Shown here: one piece after another, positions 1 through 12,778 of the stretch
How the letters are laid out: each line of letters opens with the position of its first letter
Numbering within the stretch: position 1 is the first letter of the stretch
Assembly (NCBI RefSeq): GCF_037975245.1
Contig: NC_092575.1
Location: forward strand, 4,211,501-4,275,500
Direction: 5' to 3'
Source of the DNA: Apostichopus japonicus
Taxonomy: Eukaryota; Echinodermata; Holothuroidea; Aspidochirotida; Stichopodidae
Length of the DNA: 64,000 nucleotides
Notes under the pieces: generated by a model
The model's input: the letters and a program-made list of their open reading frames with translations, nothing else
Told to the model about the DNA's origin: nothing
Databases searched by the model: none
Program-made: the position numbers and the translations under genes

Positions 1-3000
1 TGGGATTTACACCAATTTCTTGATCTGCTGTGCCTAAAATGGAAATATAATCTGCCTAACTTACAGTGTTTCAAACCTACTTCGGGGGAGTATAATCGTA
101 GTATAAGAACAGCAATGAGATGTAATAATCCAACAATTCATATTCATGTCTGTTGTATATTGTAACCCAACAACATCAGGAGTGCAAAGCTGTGCATGAC
201 CTATACAGTTAGGTGGTGTGTCATTTTTACATTTCTTATGTGGATAAAAGTTACTTGTTACTAGGCTTAACGTTTTTTTTGGGGGGGGGAGCAGAATGGC
301 TTACCGAAGTGATTAGGCATTGTGAAATAATTTTGGAGGATGGAGAAGAATAGGCTAGGTCTAAGTACGTCAGTAAATCACAAAAATTGTACGGTAGGCC
401 TGCTGCCATTTACGGTAAGGATATGGCGATTCATTTTCATATAGCGTCTAGGCTTAGTCTGTTAGGTATTGCCTTCACAAGCTTTAGCTGTCTAAAGTAA
501 GGTCATGGATTCGAGGATAATTCTGAGGATTAAGGGAAGAGGTTAAATATTGAGTGCAGAAGGACAAAGACAGGACGGTGTGGAGAAAAAAGGTGGAAGA
601 GAGCTAGGACAAGAGCGGTGAATAAGGGGGATACAAGGGGAGATAGAGGTAGGGGGAAATGGGACATACGGCTCAGAATCGGATGAATGAGGAAAGGGAT
701 GAGGATTCGAATTTCCACCTCAGGGAGACACACAACCCTGTATGTTTGAGCCAGAAACAGACGAATCTGACGACGATGACAGCCATGCAGGTCGAAGCAG
801 CAGTCAATGACGTAATGCCACCTAATCGCTTGGAGAATCTAGACTGGTATGAAACGAAAACAGTTTATATGCTTGTGTAGAATAGGTGTTTTCCCGCTGT
901 CACGAGTATGATTGACACAAGTCTAACGACTTTCGTGCAGCTGGATTAATTTACCGATGAATATTCATTTGTTGTCTGTTTTGCTTACGAAGTTTGCTTT
1001 TGTAACTTTCGACATTCTAGTATGCCTTTTTTAATTCAATGATTGCTCCACGGGCACCAATTGAATTTGTGTAAGTCTTTGTTTAGATTACTTTGCATAA
1101 AATGCAGGTAAAGGGTCAGTATGAATAGGCCGGGTAAGCAGGTCAGGGCGTGATATTCGTATTTGGTATACTACTCTGTGCAAGGGGTGCTGGGTGCACC
1201 ACAGCAGTTACTCGTTGCAGTTGGACGCGTTGTCCATTGGGTGACGTTAGCCCTCAGGATTTCACTATTAGGATCGTCGGCGACCTAGTATATGTAGGGG
1301 CAACTTTAGTTACCGCTGATTAATTCGTTGTTATATATATCTTGTTATATATCTTAAAGGACCTGCCGATACCTGTAAAAAAAAACGGAAACTGACCGAA
1401 TTCCAAATTTTGCCCTGGTTACGAGAATTGAATAAAGCTACTCATAGTGAAGACACACGCCATCCGAGTCTTTGTGTTGTCCAGTCGAATCATTTAACCT
1501 TACCCGTGACACCCCACACGAAAATTTCATTTGATCGTCACGCAACTACAGTTTTATTTGTTGACTGTTAGAATGCGACATTTTGGGACTCCCCCTATAC
1601 CTTTATGTGATTATTTTGCGGTCTTTTAATTGATTGCCCTATTCAGAATACTTGCTGAATGACAAGGACTTGGCATTTGCCTTACTTGTATTTTAGAACA
1701 AACAATTTTTTCACATGAATGATTAACAATGGCTATCGGCAATGACGCTCACTTATATTTAAAGTGCTCAACGAACCCTAGCTTTAGTGTGGCAACACCT
1801 CAGGTGTAACAGTTGTTGGTACGTTGGTACAGTAGTTTCTATTTCGTAGACCGTGCTGGTTAATACCTGACGTCAACAATTAATCTGCATAATTCAACAG
1901 TTTTCTGTTAAGTTTCAAGCTGCCTCTTGGTTCCGTTTTGTTCCTCCTACCAACAGACGTAAGTGCGTTCTCTCCTTTTAGTGGATCCCTACATTTGTCA
2001 CCAGCCTAGTGCACCATCTATACCAACACATCCAAACACTATCAGGCAGAGAGATAAGTTACGCCAGCTAACTGTATTTGTCAGTGAGTATCGCCCAAAC
2101 CAAAATAGTAGCCTGCATAATTTTATATGTTTAAGCTGGTTAACAAATGTTTGCCGTGGACTCGTTAACTTACTTTTGTTAACATTTTGTTAATTTATTT
2201 TTAAATATAGACCTACTTCAATGTTTGTAGAGCCTGAGTAGTTGAAATTCTTAGATCGTGATGTAATGGTTAGAGCAATTGTAGACTTATCAACCGCTTT
2301 GCAACTTTTATACTTCATCCTAGTTAGTGATACATAAAAAATGTATCAAAATTAATGTCGGTGAATAACGTGATGTGATACTGCACAAGTTTGATTCCCC
2401 GACAGCCTACAGTACAGTCTTTAATGATAATCAGTGAGAGAAATATTGATGCAGGCATGACACACAGAATAATAACTCTGAAATTATGCTGCATGCGATC
2501 TGTAGTCAAGTTTATGACCCTTTTTTAACACATTACCATAACCTAAACATAACCACATCTGTATTCAATTTAAATTTTGGCACTGTCTAAATTCTCGCCT
2601 GATGTCGACAAGAACAATTCAATGTTTATCATTTGGTTAGATTTTTTTGGGAATTAAAGATGATACGTTAAATAGTCGTTGGCATTAATAAATTAAAATG
2701 TTATAACTACATCGTATTTATATTATAATTAATTTGAGAACGATCCATTGTACGTATATATTTTAACAGTCATTTCAACGTTCTGTGTCAGTCTCAAACA
2801 CCTATACTGGAGACACAACACTTTCAGAACCGATAGTGTACCCCACAATAATGGAAAACGGTAACAAATGTATATATGCTGTAAAAGCATATATGCTGGT
2901 CTCTCGTTCTAGACTCACGAGACACTCCTGCTACCTACTGCTGTCTCCATTTCTATTCTGTCTTTCCTTGGTAGTTGGTAAAAATACCACAACTGTTTGT

Positions 3001-3670
3001 TCTCGTCTGCTCCTCCTTTAGTCTAAACTGTTACTAGGATTCCTATATCTAGTAAACCGAGTAAAATAAGAATTAAACCAGTCTGTTTTCAAATTCAGTT
3101 TACTTCCTTTCAGAATTCGATAGCATAGTTGCCAAGATCCAGGTAATTCCTATAATATCATGCAAAGAACGTTTGAGACCTTTTCTAGGCACTCACTATG
3201 GCATGTTAAAATTTGGATTAATACTGACGGATGACCTTTAAGGTCTTTTACAGGGTAACAAAAGCATAATTTCACAAGAGTTGTGTAACCGTCCATTCTG
3301 CAGACTGAAAAAGATTTTTTTTAGCAATTGTTACGCCTATAAATCAAGAACTGCTTGTTAGCCACCGGGTGGGTGTAACGTTGAATTTAATTTTACATTC
3401 AGGTGATATATATTCAGCGATTAAATTCACGGAAATAAATCAAATGGTGACTAAATACACTTCTGAATCATAAAGGCGAAGGTTTTAGATCTATAAATAC
3501 CTTAAATTACACCATTTCGTCTTCGTATAGCTTAAGATTGCATTGTTTGGGATAAGTTCTAAACTTGCTCTTTCCATGACGTGTACGTCACCATTTCATC
3601 CCGACACAAAAGCGAGTAGTTCTTAGCTGCTTTATTTCTCACATACATGTCAAGGATTCAGTTGGACATA
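1..3670. repeat. Segmental duplication, copy A
   Basis: The stretch aligns collinearly with 11586-17818, starting at the window edge (so the true left end lies outside) and ending at the shared bases ttggaca near 3670. Identity is high throughout, with scattered substitutions. Copy A lacks the retroelement found in copy B and keeps its empty target site (around 1193-1213). It also has one rather than about four copies of the 186-bp unit, lacks a 364-bp insert, and carries about 27 extra bases at 791-817. About 292 bases at 3240-3531 are present here and absent from copy B. No convincing gene is seen. A short open frame at 659-880 is conserved in copy B, but so is the surrounding non-coding sequence. 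Confidence 0.9.
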
Positions 3671-4027
3671 ATTAAAGAGGCCATGACACGAAAAATCCAA
3701 CTAATGGAGAGTAACTTCCACTGAATCTATGAGAAAATATATGTTCAAAACTATCCTCATCACCTTGAAAACCTCAAGGACTAATTAGTAATTAACGTTT
3801 TGATATTCGCATCCGAAAATAGATATCTGAGAATGCGATTTCACAACAAGAAAATGATGACGTCATGTTAGGAACACAAGTGCCAAGCCCAGGCATGTAC
3901 CGGATGCGCGACGATCATACCGTTCCATATACACGAACATTTGCACTGAGAGCACAACCACTGTATTACGCTATATCGTTAGAAATTTCAAGTTTGTTTT
4001 ACAACTGTTTTAAACTATCCGAGAGAA

Positions 4028-4273
4028 ATGCCGGTCCGTTGTGTTGTTGGGGGCTGCATAAATATCGTAACCCATGCAATTAGCCTTCATCCATGGCTGA
4101 AGGACGAATACAACACGGCAATTATGACCAAGTTAGTGCGCAACACCAGCGCTGATTTCACTGTGCCTAGCCAGTATGCAGCTCCGTATGAAGCGAACAC
4201 TTCACGGGAGCATACTACGATCCCTCCTTTTTGTTATGAAATAAAACAAATGGACTTTAACGGTTCGACATAA
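4028..4273 (+). pseudogene. THAP-type zinc-finger fragment
   Basis: The open frame starts MPVRCVVGGC and continues with ISLHPWLKDE and NTSADFTVPSQY. This matches the N-terminal pattern of THAP domains of the transposon-associated type (Met-Pro, then C-x4-C, then an isoleucine-serine-leucine-histidine stretch, then an ADF/P-S motif). The second metal pair, Cys-x2-His near CSEHF, is not recognisable; only a degenerate SREH remains. The frame closes soon after with no transposase or other domain. It is best read as a decayed exon or a remnant of a THAP-bearing transposon. The assignment is from memory of the motif. Confidence 0.45.
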
Positions 4274-5964
4274 AAGAGTCATTCTTCTGTCAAGTAATCA
4301 CAAAAAAAAAACTACTCTGAAGACCAGATCGGGGAACAGGAAACCTCCAATGGGGCAAGTGGCGACCCTTAGGAGGTAGCGCGCCTAGCTCTAGTAGGTA
4401 CTAGTATTAGCGTTACTACACTGAAGTCGCAATAGACGAAGAGATTTAACTGTATCATCTAAATTAACACCCCCTTCGTTGCTCTATTGTATACTAATAA
4501 GCTATGAGGTTAGCTTCAGAAGTGATGGGTTACATCTTCCTGTGAACAAATCTCAGTGCCCCAATTTATTTCTGGAATATGCTGGATCAGTTAGTTATAG
4601 CAATAATTTCTTATTCCTATTCCAGGAAAACCATTTTTTATGTTGTGGAGGGAGTGGGGGTAATGGGGATGGGTCAAAATAGGAAGACAAAAAGATTTTA
4701 TTCCAAAGGGTGTTTAATTAAATCTCAAAGCGGTTTATTATAAAGTCACAGAGCCAAAAATTCACACAACGTAGTTCAAGTCTTAAATCATTGAACAAAA
4801 TTTATTCAATATCAGTTCTAGACAGTCTTTCTGGACAATCTGATCAAGCCTGTGACTAAACTAACACAACAATCATTGTATTATATGACATAAAAGTAAA
4901 ACTGTACTTTCCATAAATGTTATCATTCTTAAATTACACTAATGTAATGTGTGACATCAAAAGAGGTTTAAAGAAAACAACTTACATGAATTTTTTTTTG
5001 CTTTAAGCCTACAAAGCAGTTGCATGGCCATCGCTATCAATCGTTGTTGTGACAAATTAATTAGAATAATCCAGAAGCAAATACAATAAAGGGTTATTTA
5101 AACCAAGAAACACTGCACGAAGTAACTCACATGCAAAAATGTTACCCAAGCACGACGACACGTGTTCTGTTTGATGTGTGTGTATTTGATGTCTATTTTC
5201 TTAGACACCTGCAAATACTTCTAGCCATGCGGAATACACATGATCTGCATAGTGAGTATCTGTTGTGCCAAAGCATCCCATTCTGATAAGAAAGCTCTTA
5301 CACCCTTGTTGCAAATAATCAAAGTCTTGCTATATCTGTAATTATAATGCAATGACATGAACACACAGGTTAGCTGTACTTACATTGACTTAAACATATG
5401 AAAAAAATTAAGACATGTAAGACTCACATACACCACGGAGATATAAACTACAAATCAGAGACTTGCCATCTACAACATAGACTCTATAGGATATGTTTAG
5501 AATAGTGTACAATTATATGTTGTACAGTCCCCTGGTTTGGCTTTCATGTTTTGAAATTTAGAAGATGCATGCACTTTAATTTAACTGAATTTCACTATCT
5601 CAAAAAAATTGCCCTAATATAAAGTTGAAAACTTCAGAAGTGGCTTCAAGTTATGCTTCCACACTTGGCGGAGAGTAAGTGACCAATCTTTTGCGAAGAT
5701 AACTCACTTCAGATCATTGCTTTAAAAGGAGGAAGTGTATGGAAGTAAGACAATATGGTTACTTCAATGGTTCCAGTGACATCAATTAATTGAGGTCAAT
5801 TGACCTCTACATGCATAACTTGTACATGGTATCAATAGCCTTGCAACTAATTTTGCATGGAACTTTTAACTTGATGGCATGAGTCGTAGTTTAATATAAG
5901 GCAAAATGAAGCATGTCTGTACCAAAAACTGTTTCGTTGCTCAACCTGTGTGAAGCTGTAGGTT

Positions 5965-6240
5965 CTCTCATATCCAGGGCTCATTTTAAGGTTTTCATTC
6001 GGACAACCTTGCCGTCATATTTGAATGTCCGAAAGATTGTTTGCATGTATAATGAAAGCACCAAGAAATACTGCTGGAGTTGCCTTACGTGGTACTTCGC
6101 ACACACAGTAGGCAATAGAGTTACTGAATATCTGCCCATGGACTATTATGTTATAGTCACGTACGCCATGCGATTTTCCAACACTTGGGAGTTTTAAAAT
6201 GGAGCGCCTTGCGAGAGAGTTGTACGTAAGTAATACTTCA
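5965..6240. repeat. Diverged interspersed repeat, copy 1
   Basis: Aligns with 19825-20090 through shared blocks (cagggctcattt, caaccttgcc, tgtccgaa, acgtggtac, catgcgatt or a variant, aacacttgg, cgccttgcg), with many indels. Part of the reverse complement of its first block also recurs at about 10880-10940 (cggacgactgtaaaatttgagccctg). Open frames on both strands here are accidental. Confidence 0.7.
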
Positions 6241-7595
6241 ATGTATAGCATGTGAATAAACGCAATAGGTATTGCATGTAGTGAGAAAATTGTTAGAGCT
6301 AGACTAACCACTCGATTGAGTTCAAATGCGGTTGTATTTCAAGCTCAATGGAACCTTTCTGTTAAATTTAATAACGTACGGAACAAGTAACGTTTATGTT
6401 TTACAGTAGGCCTAGTGCATACAAGCGATTCTACTTTGTTTAGAACTTTGGATTTTCTTTCGGATGTTATACTAATCTACGTTTGAGACTATCATCACTA
6501 TTGTTATTGTGCAAGTTTGACAGGTAAGTGAGCACATTCATACAGCACTCTGTATAAAACCCGCCAACAACGTGATCTTGTGATTTACGTTACTTTGGGT
6601 CAGCTTGCGAGTTACCTCTTCAGATATTGCAAAATCATTGCGAAATCGTCGCAAATTTCGTACAAAAAAAGTAAACACGAGGTGAAGTAATCAAGAAACA
6701 CCATGATATTCATTATCTATTTATGTCTTGAACATTACGCCGGAAAAGTAAACTAAAATAACAGTTATGCTGACACGAAATGCACGCACAGCTCCGTACT
6801 GAACAATGCACAACAGAAAGGATCATCACAGTGGCGTCATTCACTGACTTGAGGGCTGTTCAAAGTCGTTGCGGTGTTTGCAAATTCCTAAATTCGTATC
6901 AATTACGAAGACGAAAAAACGATGTTTTAATTCCCTTTTTGATAACTTTCCGGTGTGCTATTTGAAAAATTAAAAAAAATGTTGCTTGGTAACGTATAAA
7001 CTACATTATATATGAAAAGGAGATTTTTTCTGTCACTATCGTTCTACTTGTAAACAATACGTCAGAGATCACATAATGTCTAACCTACTTAAAAGAAAAG
7101 ACGACGTTAAGCGTAAGCTTACATTTAATATAATTTTGTATGTGTAAACAATTAAATTCAATGTTATATATTTTTTGTATTATCTGGCGTTATTTTTGTA
7201 TGATTAAAAAACTAAATTTAATGTTATATATTTGTTTTTTAATGCTGGTGCTGGACTTGGATTGGTGCACTGTTGGATTTATTGTGAATTGTATTTTTGT
7301 TAAATTTTGTTTTTTTGCTCAGTGGCATTCACACTTTTGGTGGGCGGGTATTGTCACAGTCTGTTATACCCTGTCTAATAATTGCTTGTTGATTAGATAT
7401 TTAGCCTTCTCCCATCAGTAACACAGGGGCGCTCTCCAGCCAAATATTAGGTGACAACATGTATTTGCATAACTTAATTCCTGCACCACAGGTGCCTGTT
7501 GTATATATTTAATAATGCATGAAGAGTGTCCCCTATTGTTAGTCTTGTACAGCGTTTGATACTCTTACAATAAAGTGACATTCTTTACCCTTTTT

Positions 7596-9351
7596 GGTTC
7601 CTTGCTTTAGCAAAAGGAACCTATGTAGTCAGGTTTGCGTGTGTGTGTGTGGGTGTGTCTGCGTGTGCATCTGTGACACTTGCGTGGGAAAGTTGGACTA
7701 AAGTCAAACTTGGACTATAGATCAGCCATATGGAGAAGGTGTGCCCTATTGTTTTTGGTGCCCACAGAGGTCACCAAAAAACGAAAATATTAAAACTGCA
7801 ATAACTCCCAGTGCCAATGTGCGACAAGGTGGATATTTTGGGAGAAGTTGTGAACTGGTTAGGGGAACATTCATGTGATCCAAGGTTACCAAAGGTCAAT
7901 TAATGATGAAAAACCTAGTATTTTTGCGATAACTTGAGAACGAATTGTCTGTTAGGGCTGGGAGTTGCTTCAATGTAATCCAATTGTCGACCCGCATATG
8001 GGTGACCCTTGACCTCAATTTGACCATTAAGTGTTTTGGGGATTTGTACAGTTTTGATGCTATTTTCATATTTTAAAGGTACCTTCTGATTATAAATGTC
8101 AATATGTTGACCCCGTGTGACCTTCATGTGCGAAGTTATATAGGGTCAAAGTTTTCGGTCGGAGTTAGGATGGCTGTACAGACTTGTCGTGCAGGTTTTT
8201 TTTTTTTTGGAATCAGGAGATCAAACTACATCTGAAACCAAGGTCAAAAGGTCAAAGGTCACATTAGAAATTACTGTGCTTATTTTGGGAGGAACCGGGC
8301 GAGAAAGAAAATGTTTGGTTTTGATGCTAGATTTGGATATCAAAGGTAGGCCTACCTGCCGATCAAAAATGTCAATAGGTTGACACCCGGGTGAGCTTTG
8401 TGTGTGAAGTTATACGAGGTCAAAGTTAATTTTCAGACATTTAATGCAATAACTTCCAGTGCCAAGGTGTGACACAGTTGATAATTTTGGACAGGTTGCA
8501 AATGGTTTAGGGGAATATTTTCAAACTTAATGGTCATGAGATCCGAGGTCACCAAAGGTCAATTAATGTTAAAACACTAGAATTTTTTTTTTGGGGGGGG
8601 GGGGAAATGGGCAAAGAAAAAAATGTTTGCATTTTTATAGTTTTGATGCTATATTCACGTCTCACTGATGAAAAATGTCAATAGGTTGACACCCGGGTGA
8701 CCTTTGTGTTTTAAGTTATATGAGGTCAAAGTTAATTTTCAGACATTTAGTGCAATAACTCCCAGTGCCAAGGTGTGACACGGTTGATATTTTGGGACAA
8801 GTTGCAAATGGTAAAGGGAAATATTTTCAAACTTAACGGTCATGTGATCCGAGGTCACCAAAGGGCAATTAATGTTTAAAAAAAGTATTTTGGGGGAGAA
8901 ATGGGCAAAGAAAAAATATTTGAATTTTTACAGTTTTGATGCTCTAGTTAGGTCTCAGCGATCAAAAAATGTCAATTGGTTGACCCCCCAAGTTCAAAGT
9001 TAATTTTTAACATATAATGCAATCAACTTCCAGTGCCAAGGTGTGACACGGTTGATATTTTGGGACAAGTTGTGAATGGGGTGGTGGAACATTTTCAAAC
9101 TTAACGGTCATGTGATTTGAGGTCACCAATGTTATCATATCTGTTGACCCGCTTGTAGGTGACATTACATTTCTTACATTTTCGACGCCATATTTAGATC
9201 TCAAAAGTGCCTTCCGATCAAAATCCGATCACAATTTGTGATCACAAAAGTGTTTATGGTTACATGTAGGACCACAATTACTTGGACTATTTGAGCCCAA
9301 TCTTGCTTGATAATATTATGTGTATTGTCATATACCCCTACGCAAGGAACC
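7596..9351. mobile_element. Large repeat element with GGTTCCTTGC inverted ends and AGGTCA-rich internal repeats
   Basis: GGTTCCTTGC at 7596-7605 is inverted as GCAAGGAACC at 9342-9351. The left end itself folds into a short hairpin (ggttccttgctttagcaaaa and on). The interior is made of diverged units of roughly 270-305 bp (anchors gcaataac-tcccagtgccaa at about 7798, 8447, 8752 and 9020). Each has a phrase like tgtcaatangttgacccc and one or more AGGTCA or TGACCT half-sites, including aaggtcaaaggtca at 8249-8262. A GT-rich microsatellite lies at 7637-7672. No transposase is visible. The class is unknown to me. Confidence 0.5.
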
Positions 9352-9518
9352 ACAGTGCCCTTGGGCTCTTGTTGTATATTTGCGTTGGATTGGTTTGGCA
9401 GTTGAGGAAGAGAGTTAAAAAGGGAGCACATAAAGAGAGAGGAGGAATAAAGAGCAGAAAAACATTTTACCTGTTCACGTCTCGATTTGTACTTGTTGTG
9501 TAATAAATGTACAGGACC

Positions 9519-9620
9519 CTTTTCGGCCTTTTGGCTAAGATCATGTATAGTATCTGTTCCATTTCGAGGGGAATGGTCATGCACACCTGACGATGATCAC
9601 ACAGTCACAGTCCCGATGCC
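9519..9620 (+). pseudogene. U2 snRNA 5'-end-derived sequence
   Basis: About 41 bases (9519-9559) match the conserved first part of U2 snRNA: ttttcggccttttggctaag followed by atcatgtatagtatctgttc. The branch-point recognition hexamer GTAGTA of U2 appears as ATAGTA, and the consensus AAGTGTAG reads ATGTATAG. After tatctgttc the similarity stops: stem-loop IIa and the Sm site are not recognisable, and a different small hairpin (ccattt...gaatgg) follows. It is therefore a U2 pseudogene or the head of a snRNA-derived SINE rather than a working U2 gene. The U2 match is from memory of the conserved sequence. Confidence 0.6.
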
Positions 9621-9689
9621 AGGGGACTGAGGTTGGAAGCGGATCAGTAGTTCGGTAGTTAGACTTTTCCTTAAAAAAGTACAGTGTAC

Positions 9690-10030
9690 AGGAACCTGCC
9701 ACACAAGTACACACACTCACAGCTAGGCCTATGAAAAACATAACAATTGTTTGAATGAATATCTTTCTTTCTTTTCAAAAAACCACAACTTCTCCTCGAA
9801 AGAACCAATCCAATCATTTGCACGGATCATTGAATTTTTTTTGAAACCAAATAATAACAATCAACCGCAAATACGTAGTTAACAACAACTCCATAACAGA
9901 GTTTTTCATGATAACAATAGTCAATGGTGATCTAAATTTCTTGTGATTTGATTCGGATATCATTGTTTGCATGGATTTTTGCATCAATAGTTTTCAATGA
10001 ACACAAAGGATGTTGTTAAAATGCAACTAT
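9690..10030. repeat. Diverged interspersed repeat shared with 20365-20650
   Basis: Shared blocks include cactcacagctaggcct, aaaccacaacttct, aacaatcaacc and gaacacaaaggatgtt, in the same order and orientation at both sites. It may be the far end of an element whose other part is represented by 5965-6240 and 19825-20090. Confidence 0.65.
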
Positions 10031-11585
10031 ATGGTAACTAGTGTATGGCAAACTTCGCGCTGCAGAATTTGAAAATAAATTTGTCGTTGTTGTATATTAG
10101 TTACAGCTTACATCATTTGATTTTTTGTGTGCACAAGCCAATGATAGTCAGGGGTCATTATAACTTAGCATTGTGCGATCCTGTAGAGGTACTTTAAAGT
10201 GCATGTTTTCACGGAGGTCGGTAGGGACGCAAGTTTTTCCGAGCGGACGCAAACATTCTTATGACGTGTTAACTTATAAATCTTGGTAAAAACAATGTGT
10301 GAGGGTTATAGACATTGTATGTGCATGACACTGTTCATGATTAATCATGTTGGGTTGCGGGAATTTCTGGTATTGAAAAATGGTTTATGTATTCGTTTCC
10401 GATCATTACCAGAAACAGAGGGTAAGCCCAAACGATACAGCATGAACATTGCAGCAACATAAACAAACATGCGGTATGCCCATATGCACAGTTTAGTACT
10501 GCATACATGTTGACTCCAGCTAGTTTGTCATATGTGCGTGCGGCCGTGAGGTAGTAATGAAGTGTGGTTGCGGCTGCCAGGGCCTGTAGTGTATTAAGTA
10601 TACAGTACTTTATACGTAACTATGTACAGTATCCACATTCTGTCTGTACTAAGTAACAAAACGTGGTAACTACAAGTCAGCTAACGTGTAGTATATCCCC
10701 CTCATTATATACGGAATGTGAATGTACCAATATGTGATTTATTTCTTACGCTGTTGCTAATATGAATTGGGGTGATATCAACAACATAATATCAATTTTT
10801 TTCGGATTTTAAAGTGTTGAACACTTGTGGCAAATTCTAGTCGTCTGTAGGACAACCTATAAGCAGTATTTTATATTGTCCGAGGTGAATTTTGGTCGAG
10901 TCTCGGACGATCGGACGACTGTAAAATTTGAGCCCTGATAGCTATGATCACAATAATTGCTCTTCTGTCTGCACTAGTTAGCTTGAATGACTTAGAGCCG
11001 GGACTCTCTAATTACAATACAGAACCAGCCGCAGCAGCTAGGTCACTTCTATTTCTTGCAACCATTTCATAGTCACAAAAACTGGTCACATTTGACACAC
11101 CTCAACTAAAGAGCATGTTCACCAGTAGTCAGTTGCATTACATTGAACAGTGCTTACTATCCCAGAGCTAAGTAAACTGCAGCCAGCATTTTTTTTCATG
11201 TTGTTTGCAAATGGTATTGGAAGGCTCAAGGTTTTGTTTCATTAACTGTAATCTTTCATGGCTGTTAAAGCTTCTCTTGGGACAAATCTTCCATTTCTTC
11301 CAAAACAAAATGACACATAACAGCAGAAAAGGAGCTATTAATTTCTGCACCTACCTAACAGAAGCTGGTCACATATGTTAGAAAATATTTTTAAAGTAAA
11401 ACAAAATCAATTCCAAAGGTCTTTATTTTAGTTTGTACCATGTTTAAATACTTACCAGTTTATATCTATATAACCATGCCTCTGTACGATAGGGCAGTGA
11501 CATCTCCAATGAAAACTGTAAATGTTTCCCTTTTTGAATGTTCAGAAAATCAATGCCATAAGGAGTCCCTGCTATGTTCAGTTTA
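10031..11585. other. Intergenic stretch without recognised features
   Basis: AT-rich unique-looking sequence. The short open frames (for example 11168-11350 on the minus strand and 11440-11682 on the plus strand) lack homology or splice context that I can recognise. The second runs into the duplication boundary at 11586. Confidence 0.5.
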
Positions 11586-12778
11586 TTGGGATTTACACCA
11601 ATTTCTTGATATGCTGTGCCTAAAATGGAAATATAATCTGCCTAACTTACAGTGTTTCAAAACCTACTTCGGGGGAGTATAATCGTAGTATAAGAACAGC
11701 AATGAGATGTAATAATCCAACAATTCATATTCATGTCTGTTGTATATTGTAACCCAACAACATCAGGAGTGCAAAGCTGTGCATGACCTATACAGTTAGG
11801 TGGTGTGTCATTTTTACATTTCTTATGTGGATAAAAGTTACTTGTTACTAGGCTTAACGGGTTTTTTTTAGGGGGGGGGAGCAGAATGGCTTACCAAAGT
11901 GATTAGGCATAGTGAAATAATTTTGGAGGATGGAGAAGAATAGGCTAGGTCTAAGTACGTCAGTAAATCACAAAAATTGTTCGGTAGGCCTGCTGCCATT
12001 TACGTCAAGGATATGGCGATTCATTTTCATATAGCGTCTAGGCTTAGTCTGTTAGGTATTGCCTTCATAAGCTTAAGCTGTATAAAGTAAGGTCATGGAT
12101 TCGAGAATAATTCTGAGGATTAAGGGAAGAGGTTAAATATTGAGTGAAGAAGGACAAAGACAAGACGGTGTGGAGAAAAAAGAGAAGAGAGCTAGGACAA
12201 GAGCGGTGAACAAGGGGGATACAAGGGGAGATAGAGGTAGGGGGAAATGGGACATACGGCTCAGAATCGGATGAATGAGGAAAGGGATGAGGATTCGAAT
12301 TTCCACCTCAGGGAGACACACAACCCTGTATGTTTGAGCCAGAAACAGACGAATCTGACGACGATGACAGCCATGCAGGTCGCTAATCGCTTGGAGAATC
12401 TAGACTGGTATGAAACGAAAATAGTGTATATGTTTGTGTAGAATAGGTGTTTTCCCGCTGTCACGAGTATGATTGACACAAGTCTAACGACTTTCGTGCA
12501 GCTGGATTAATTTACCGATGAATATTTATTTGTTTTCTGTTTTGCTAACGAAGTTCGCTTTTGTAACTTTCGACATTCTAGTATGCCTTGTTTAATTCAC
12601 TGATTGCTCCACGGGCACCAATTGAATTTGTGTAAGTCTTTGTTTAGATTACTTTGCATAAAATGCAGGTAAAGGGTCAGTATGAATAGGCCGGGTAAGC
12701 AGCTCAGGGCGTGATATTCGTATTTGGTACTACTTGGTGCAAGGGGTGCTGGGTGCACCACAGCAGTTACTCGTTGCA

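Noticed and set aside
659-880. 73-codon frame conserved in the duplicate at 12247-12441
   Set aside because: Non-coding flanks are equally conserved because of the recent segmental duplication; a 27-base in-frame difference alone is not evidence of coding.
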